Assembly (NCBI RefSeq): GCF_009557615.1
Contig: NZ_CP045652.1
Coordinates: forward strand, 3,720,001-3,784,000
Length of the DNA stretch: 64,000 nucleotides
From: Sphingobacteruim zhuxiongii
Lineage (GTDB): Bacteria > Bacteroidota > Bacteroidia > Sphingobacteriales > Sphingobacteriaceae
Direction of reading: 5' to 3'
Below the pieces are notes generated by a model. That model was not told the origin of the DNA, made no database searches, and was given only the letters and a program-made list of their open reading frames with translations. Below, in pieces: positions 59,039-64,000 of the stretch. Positions within the stretch are counted from its first letter, which is position 1; each line of letters begins with the position of its first letter. The position numbers and the translations under genes are program-made.

Positions 59039-59806
59039 TTATTTGTTCACCATCTTAATATACTGCTCAATTGCCATTGTCATACTTGGTGCATTCGGCG
59101 TTGGAGCTGGTATGTCGAGAATCAGGTCATGCTCTAATAAAGCTTGTTGTGTACTTGACCCAAAAGCCGCAACTCGCGTGTTGTTCTGAACGAAATCAGG
59201 GAAGTTTTCATATAAAGACTGAACACTCGAAGGACTAAAGAAAACGATAATATCGTAAAATACATCTTTTAAATCCTTAATATCGCTTATCACAGTCCTA
59301 AATAAAACTGCGGGCGTAAAGTCATATCCATTCTCCTGTAACCAACGTTGCGTTTCCTCGTTAGCCACATCCGAACATGGAAATAAGAATTTCTCTTTAT
59401 TATGCTTTTTCAATACGTCTTCAAGATCTTTTGCAGTTTGTTTTCCGAAGAAAATCTTGCGCTTACGATATTGAATATACTTTTGTAAGTAGAGTGCAAT
59501 CGTTTCAGAGATACAGAAATATTTCATTTCTGCGGAAACTTCAAAACGCATCTCTTCACAGACCCTAAAGAAGTGATCTACAGCATTTTTACTCGTAAAA
59601 ATAACTGCCGTATGGTCAGAAAAATTTACCTTATCTTTTCGTACATCTTTTGCTGGAACGCCTTCAACATGAATGAATCCTCTGAAATCCAGTCGAAGAT
59701 TGTATTTCTCAGCTAAGGTGAAGTAGGGAGATTTATCGTTTTCAGGCTTTGGTAAAGTAACAAGGATGCTCTTTACTTTCTTGGATCTTTCTACATCAAT
59801 CTGCAT
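59039..59806 (-). CDS. hemD: Uroporphyrinogen-III synthase (HemD-like)
   Basis: The 255-residue protein shows the two-lobed HemD pattern with weak overall conservation, as usual: ILVTLPKPENDKSPYFTLAEKY at the start, HTAVIFTSKNAVDHFFRV near residue 70, a mid-chain KEKFLFPCSD, then YDIIVFFSPSSVQSLYENFPDF and VAAFGSSTQQALLEHDL, the typical second-lobe motifs. It cyclises hydroxymethylbilane to uroporphyrinogen III in haem synthesis. It lies 10 bases after the DUF4271 gene, an association also seen in other Bacteroidota. The assignment is by pattern rather than catalytic residues. Confidence 0.85.
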   Translation of the reverse strand: MQIDVERSKKVKSILVTLPKPENDKSPYFTLAEKYNLRLDFRGFIHVEGVPAKDVRKDKVNFSDHTAVIFTSKNAVDHFFRVCEEMRFEVSAEMKYFCISETIALYLQKYIQYRKRKIFFGKQTAKDLEDVLKKHNKEKFLFPCSDVANEETQRWLQENGYDFTPAVLFRTVISDIKDLKDVFYDIIVFFSPSSVQSLYENFPDFVQNNTRVAAFGSSTQQALLEHDLILDIPAPTPNAPSMTMAIEQYIKMVNK

Positions 59807-59816
59807 AAATTCTGTC

Positions 59817-60794
59817 TTATTTACTAAGTGCTCTAACTAATATTAAAATAGGTGCTAGTTCGAGACTGCAAAGATAAAGAATTAAATAAAAAATAGAAAA
59901 CTTGAAATTTCCGAACAGGTGGAAAGCAGTCCTGAAAAAGCGGTAAGCGAATAAAATAATTATTAATACAACGTAAACTATTGTAATAATCTGGAAATAT
60001 GCTACTGGTACAAACAGTAATGCCAAGAGGAAAGGCATTAATAAAAACATACTATTAAAATACACTAAGTACAACACGGCAACATATTCACGCACAATCT
60101 TTTCCAACGAAAATATAAAGGAAACAAATCGAATAATTAAGATCTTCGCAATAAATAATACGGCTACGAAAATTGCATTCTTAATAAAATTCTCAAAAGT
60201 AAGATAATTTTTGTCGCTAAAACTCGACATAACGAGTACAATAAACAATCCAAGTGAGAGACTAAACAAAGCATAAAGGAAGATATATGGCCAAGAAGTC
60301 GCAAGATTATCTTCTTTACTAACCTGTAGCAAAAGTCGCTCTTTATAATACGCATCAACGATTGTACGCAGCTCCATTGGGAATATTATGCGTAAAATCG
60401 CTAAAACTAGGAATAAGAAAAAAGCAATACCCAATACCCAAATCGGGCGTTCACTCTTTAGCTTCCCTGTTTGAATAGGCTCCTCTACATCAATTCTTGG
60501 AGCACGTTCGACCCCATAAAATAGATCATGTCGGCCGACATGGAGCTGTTTGAAAAGACGCTCTGTTAAGAAATTATTATCTTTTTTTAATCCGGGAATG
60601 ATTTCAGTATATTTAAATGCCGAATCGAGCGAATCGAGCGCCGTAGGCTGCCTTGCACTCGCACTAACTAACAGTGTATCAGTAGATATCCCTTCTTGAT
60701 TCGGTAAAGCAGGTAGACTAGCATCAACTTGCTGCGCTGTGCTAAAGAGGACAGCAAAAAAAAGACAAATACTTAATAGCACAACATGTTTCAT
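59817..60794 (-). CDS. DUF4271 membrane protein
   Basis: The 325-residue protein has a signal-like N terminus (MKHVVLLSICLFFAVLFSTAQ), a polar region to about residue 115, and then about seven membrane spans including PIWVLGIAFFLFLVLAILRI and YIFLYALFSLSLGLFIVLVM. DUF4271 is a Bacteroidota family of unknown function whose gene often precedes the HemD-like gene. The HemD-like start is 10 bases downstream, so the two are cotranscribed. The 46 bases upstream are shared with the divergent tag gene. Confidence 0.85.
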   Translation of the reverse strand: MKHVVLLSICLFFAVLFSTAQQVDASLPALPNQEGISTDTLLVSASARQPTALDSLDSAFKYTEIIPGLKKDNNFLTERLFKQLHVGRHDLFYGVERAPRIDVEEPIQTGKLKSERPIWVLGIAFFLFLVLAILRIIFPMELRTIVDAYYKERLLLQVSKEDNLATSWPYIFLYALFSLSLGLFIVLVMSSFSDKNYLTFENFIKNAIFVAVLFIAKILIIRFVSFIFSLEKIVREYVAVLYLVYFNSMFLLMPFLLALLFVPVAYFQIITIVYVVLIIILFAYRFFRTAFHLFGNFKFSIFYLILYLCSLELAPILILVRALSK

Positions 60795-60839
60795 GAGTGC
60801 GTAAAGTTAGAATAAAATAATCGCTTTAGAAATTGAAAA

Positions 60840-61406
60840 ATGAGCAATAAAGAGCTAATACGATGTGGCTGGTGTGGTCACGACGCAGAATATCAATCCT
60901 ACCATGACGAAGAGTGGGGAAAGCAAGTGAAGGATGATAAAACGCTTTTCGAATTCTTAATTTTAGAATCAGCACAAGCAGGACTTAGTTGGATTACCAT
61001 TTTACGACGAAGAGCGAACTATCGAAAAGCATTTGCCGATTTTGATGTCGAGAAGGTTGCCCAAATGACCGAGAAAGATCAAGAACGTTTACTTCAAGAC
61101 AGCGGTATCATCAGAAACAAACTTAAAATTAAGACAACGATAAGCAACGCGCAAATATTTATAAGCATCCAGAAAGAGTTTGGGAGCTTTTACAAGTATC
61201 TCTACAGTTTTATGCCAGAGCAAAAGCCGATCGTCAATGCATATGAGGATTACCGCCAAGCACCTGTTTCAACTAGCATTTCCGATGCAATTTCAAAAGA
61301 CTTAAAAAAACGAGGAATTCGATTTTTTGGAACCACCATTTGCTACGCTTATATGCAGGCCGTAGGAATGGTCAATGACCATATGGTTAGTTGTTCTTTT
61401 CGATAA
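60840..61406 (+). CDS. tag: DNA-3-methyladenine glycosylase I
   Basis: The 188-residue protein matches Tag along its length: IRCGWCGHDAEYQSYHDEEWG (zinc-ligand Cys and His region), the helix-hairpin-helix region LILESAQAGLSWITILRRRANYRKAF, and the C-terminal GMVNDHMVSC with the remaining zinc His and Cys. It removes 3-methyladenine from DNA in base-excision repair. Its last 20 bases overlap the 3' end of hpt on the opposite strand, and the zinc-ligand Cys codon (61392-61394) lies inside that overlap. Confidence 0.95.
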   Translation: MSNKELIRCGWCGHDAEYQSYHDEEWGKQVKDDKTLFEFLILESAQAGLSWITILRRRANYRKAFADFDVEKVAQMTEKDQERLLQDSGIIRNKLKIKTTISNAQIFISIQKEFGSFYKYLYSFMPEQKPIVNAYEDYRQAPVSTSISDAISKDLKKRGIRFFGTTICYAYMQAVGMVNDHMVSCSFR

Positions 61407-61947
61407 GTTGCGGATCAAACTGCTTATAAATATGTTGTAGGTTACGACATTGACCATTGTAATCAAGGCCATAGCCTACGACAAACTCTTTCTCAATTTC
61501 AAAACCTACATACATAATATTATCAAAGGTATACAATAGGCATGAAGGCTTCATTAACAGCGTCGCAACAGAAATACTTGCTACATTCAGGCGCTCTAAA
61601 GCCTCAATTGTATGCACTAACGAATTTCCTGTATCGACTATATCTTCTACAATGACAACGTGTCTATCTGTTAAATCCATCCCTACTCCTAACAGTTCTG
61701 ACACCTTTCCTTGTTCTGTCCCAGAATAAGATGCAAGTTTTACAAAAGACATTTCACAGGGAATATGAACCTGCTTCATTAAATCGGCCATAAACATAAA
61801 ACAACCATTCAAAACACCAATAAACACGGGATGCTTGTGTTCATAACGAAGATTGATATCGATTCCAATTAATCGAATACGCTTTTGAATTTGATCATAA
61901 TCAATCATTAATTCAAAATGCAAATCATCTATTACAATATTCTTCAT
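61387..61947 (-). CDS. hpt: Hypoxanthine phosphoribosyltransferase
   Basis: The 186-residue protein has the type I PRTase layout: FIGVLNGCFMFMADLMKQVHIPCEMSFVKLASYSG near residues 42-76 and the PRPP-binding loop VVIVEDIVDTGNSLVHTI near residue 98. The C-terminal FVVGYGLDYNGQCRNL is the hood signature of HPRTs. It salvages hypoxanthine (and often guanine) to the nucleotide in the cytoplasm. It starts 2 bases after the transglycosylase stop, so the two genes are cotranscribed, and its end overlaps tag. Confidence 0.94.
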   Translation of the reverse strand: MKNIVIDDLHFELMIDYDQIQKRIRLIGIDINLRYEHKHPVFIGVLNGCFMFMADLMKQVHIPCEMSFVKLASYSGTEQGKVSELLGVGMDLTDRHVVIVEDIVDTGNSLVHTIEALERLNVASISVATLLMKPSCLLYTFDNIMYVGFEIEKEFVVGYGLDYNGQCRNLQHIYKQFDPQLIEKNN

Positions 61948-61949
61948 AA

Positions 61950-64000
61950 TTAGTTCTCTTCTTTCTTCTCTATTGGACCAAATAAACGTTCACGAATCGA
62001 ACGACGCAATTGTTCTTCCATATCCATCTCTTCTGCCATATCTTTAATATCATCAAAAGAGGCCGATGTATCGACAATCCCTTTAGGTCGAGGAGGACGT
62101 AAATTCGGCAACAATTCAACCTGGTAAAAGCCGTAATTTGCTGGCACATTCTCGTTATCTAATTGCTGCATCTTATTCATGATATACCCATAAGTATTAA
62201 AATGACGTAAAACCCAAGGTTTAAGATGCCCCGTATAGTCAAACGATGAAAGCCCCGTTTTGGGTCTAGGGATTATACTAGATAAGAATAAACTCTCCCC
62301 GATGGTAATTTCGGAAGGTTTCTTCCCAAAATAGTAGTTTGACGCTTCTGAGATGCCATAAACGTTTTTACCCCATTCAATCACGTTAAGGTAAATTTCC
62401 AACAGCCGATCTTTGCTCACCTGTCCGGATTGCTCCATTAGCCAGACTAATAGTATCTCCTCAAACTTACGCATCATGGTTTTATTACGATTTAGAAACA
62501 CATTCTTAACCAGCTGCATAGAGATCGTGCTCGCTCCGCGTTTAAACTTTTTCTCTTTAATATTCGTAACAATTGATAATTGGAACGCCTCTAATTCAAA
62601 TCCTTTATGCTTATAGAAAAATGGATCTTCCGTATTTAATACCGTCTTTTTTAGAATCGATGAGATTTGATTCAATGGTGTGAACTGAGGATTACTTGGA
62701 CCCACCATAATATCGCGCATTTTTGTCGTATCATTATAAGCCTCATAGATAAACGGTTGATTTAATGCGGCGATATCTGCTCTACCCCACTTCACAATTT
62801 TTAGGCTCGAATCGTCTATCTTAGAATTAAACTTTAATTGATCAGGATCATTTAAATCGACTTCGAAATCCATATCATATTGGATATCCCCATCAACCTG
62901 CAACCCATCTAGTTGATCAAATAATCCCTTTGGAATTGCATCAAAAAAGTTCTGCGCTTTGAACTTTCCGGTATGAACCGCCAAACTCAGTAATTTTTTC
63001 GGCTTACGCGTAAACTTAACGAGTGGTTCAAAAGTGAAGTCCTTTACTTGAACCTTCGTCCCCTCGACAAGCTGAACTGTATTCTCGGAAACATGAAATC
63101 CACCAAGCGCAGAAGCTGCCGGCAATATAATTTGCTCCGCAGATAAGCGTCGTTGAAAGACTTTTAAATTCTTGGTTGACCAACCTCCCAAAACCTCCAA
63201 AACATCCTTGCCCTTGCGAGAAACATCATCTAAATGAAAAGAAAGCTCATCGAAACTGACCCTCAATCCGAACTTCTTACGTAAGAAAGGGAGTTCTGCA
63301 TCTTTATTATCGGAAGTGATTTTAACACTCAAGGTTTGTCGGTCAGGATCGACTTCACCACTAAAATTCCATTTAGCATCCTGCTCGTTTAAAAAAACAT
63401 CAACATCGTAATCTCCGTTATTAATCTCTCCAACAGGAATTCGAACAATTTGTCTTCCTGAACTATCCTGATACGATAAGTTAACGTTGTTTAGGCTTAA
63501 ATCGCTAGGAACTTTTAGAAAAACTTGCTTGATAAGCCCATCTACAGTTTCCGCTAGCGTTCGACTGCTGCTATCAACTTTCGTAGAATCATTCGCCTTT
63601 TTTCTGAATAGAAAATCGTAGTTTGAGGTACTATCTTCTTTGACCAAAGAAATATCCGCATTCTCCATCTCAAGCGAACCAATTTTAATTGTCCCCGAGA
63701 TTAACGGAAATAATTTAATCGAAACTTTGAACTTATCCATAGCCGCAAGTTGATCTGCAGAATCGGGCACAACGCGGACCTTTTGAAATTCCACGGTTGT
63801 CAAACCTGCAAAATCATAGCTCCCGATACGCAAGTCGAGTTGGTAATCCTCTTTCAAATTCTTCTTCACTTTCACTACCGCTTGATCTAACATTTTGCCA
63901 CGAACTGACAGTCCCCAGAATAATCCGATCATTAAAATCGCAATGATAGAGCCACTGCTAATTAAAAACCATCTCTTTTTGAGGAACGAAAAATCAAGCC
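61950..64000 (-). CDS. AsmA-like / GT51 biosynthetic transglycosylase (5' truncated by window)
   Basis: The frame is open past the apparent ATG at 63932 to the window edge; upstream codons read FSFLKKRWFLISSGSIIAIL, a basic stop-transfer and membrane helix, so the true start lies beyond 64000. The visible part has a large AsmA-like periplasmic region (to about residue 400 of the ATG reading) and then a GT51 domain: NTEDPFFYKHKGFE (catalytic Glu), RGASTISMQLVKNVFLNR, EEILLVWLMEQ and KDRLLEIYLNVIEWG. No transpeptidase domain follows. It polymerises peptidoglycan glycan strands, or an AsmA-linked variant of that task. Cotranscribed with hpt. Confidence 0.85.
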   Translation of the reverse strand, partial: LDFSFLKKRWFLISSGSIIAILMIGLFWGLSVRGKMLDQAVVKVKKNLKEDYQLDLRIGSYDFAGLTTVEFQKVRVVPDSADQLAAMDKFKVSIKLFPLISGTIKIGSLEMENADISLVKEDSTSNYDFLFRKKANDSTKVDSSSRTLAETVDGLIKQVFLKVPSDLSLNNVNLSYQDSSGRQIVRIPVGEINNGDYDVDVFLNEQDAKWNFSGEVDPDRQTLSVKITSDNKDAELPFLRKKFGLRVSFDELSFHLDDVSRKGKDVLEVLGGWSTKNLKVFQRRLSAEQIILPAASALGGFHVSENTVQLVEGTKVQVKDFTFEPLVKFTRKPKKLLSLAVHTGKFKAQNFFDAIPKGLFDQLDGLQVDGDIQYDMDFEVDLNDPDQLKFNSKIDDSSLKIVKWGRADIAALNQPFIYEAYNDTTKMRDIMVGPSNPQFTPLNQISSILKKTVLNTEDPFFYKHKGFELEAFQLSIVTNIKEKKFKRGASTISMQLVKNVFLNRNKTMMRKFEEILLVWLMEQSGQVSKDRLLEIYLNVIEWGKNVYGISEASNYYFGKKPSEITIGESLFLSSIIPRPKTGLSSFDYTGHLKPWVLRHFNTYGYIMNKMQQLDNENVPANYGFYQVELLPNLRPPRPKGIVDTSASFDDIKDMAEEMDMEEQLRRSIRERLFGPIEKKEEN

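Noticed and set aside
63930..63932. ATG at 63932 as the start of the GT51 gene
   Set aside because: The frame is open to the window edge and the upstream codons encode a basic segment and membrane helix, so the true start is outside.

Overview
The window looks like a chromosomal segment of a Bacteroidota bacterium, most probably Sphingobacteriaceae (Sphingobacterium or a close relative). The evidence is the AT-rich sequence, the gliding/type IX secretion genes gldK-gldL-gldM-gldN, a SusC/SusD pair, families largely confined to the phylum (DUF3127, DUF4271, DUF2723, DUF4197), an S16 protein with a long Ala/Glu/Lys tail, and repeated TAnnTTTG-type -7 promoter elements. No phage, plasmid, IS, CRISPR, tRNA or rRNA genes were found. 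Most genes are housekeeping.

Layout. 1-8811: OmpW-like porin, DUF3127 OB-fold protein with an SSB-like tip, THUMP methyltransferase plus HD hydrolase, a compact operon of three exported phosphodiester-cleaving enzymes (NAGPA-like, GDPD, EEP), DUF4197 lipoprotein, peptidase T and a nitroreductase. 8845-14492 (minus): an ECF sigma factor with a membrane partner that appears to carry a TonB-C-like domain, a lipocalin-like lipoprotein, and an operon of FAD oxidoreductase, TIGR01777 epimerase and YeiH-type transporter. 14571-21003 (minus): a MarR-headed fatty-acid beta-oxidation operon (fadB-like, thiolase, acyl-CoA dehydrogenase) interrupted by a four-helix-bundle (23S intervening-sequence-type) gene bounded by repeats. 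21271-29273: 2OG-Fe(II) oxygenase, MmcQ/YjbR protein, thioredoxin-fold protein, dnaK, DUF2459 protein, sugar nucleotidyltransferase and HerA-like ATPase.

29457-40350: a small membrane protein, a long inverted-repeat element, a SulP anion transporter and a beta-carbonic anhydrase (likely bicarbonate handling), then an exported FAD protein, glnS, a large DUF2723 membrane protein, metF preceded by an S-box (SAM-I) riboswitch, and rimM. 40707-45530: a SusC/SusD pair on the opposite strand lying between rimM and rpsP, which are neighbours in many bacteria. 46585-52844: AddAB-type helicase-nuclease genes. 52924-64000: a JmjC/cupin-like protein, gldN-M-L-K, a HemD-like protein, DUF4271 protein, tag, hpt and a 5'-truncated AsmA-like/GT51 transglycosylase that runs off the window end.

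The main observations for follow-up are the riboswitch and its outer complementary arms, the repeat-bounded IVS-type gene inside the fad operon, two intergenic tracts with an 11-bp period, the nested inverted repeat before the SulP gene, LacI-like and MarR-like palindromes, paired TGACA/TGTCA sites before dnaK, and the secreted phosphodiesterase operon. Nothing in the window is clearly a wholly new system. All family assignments were made by reading sequence, without database searches.
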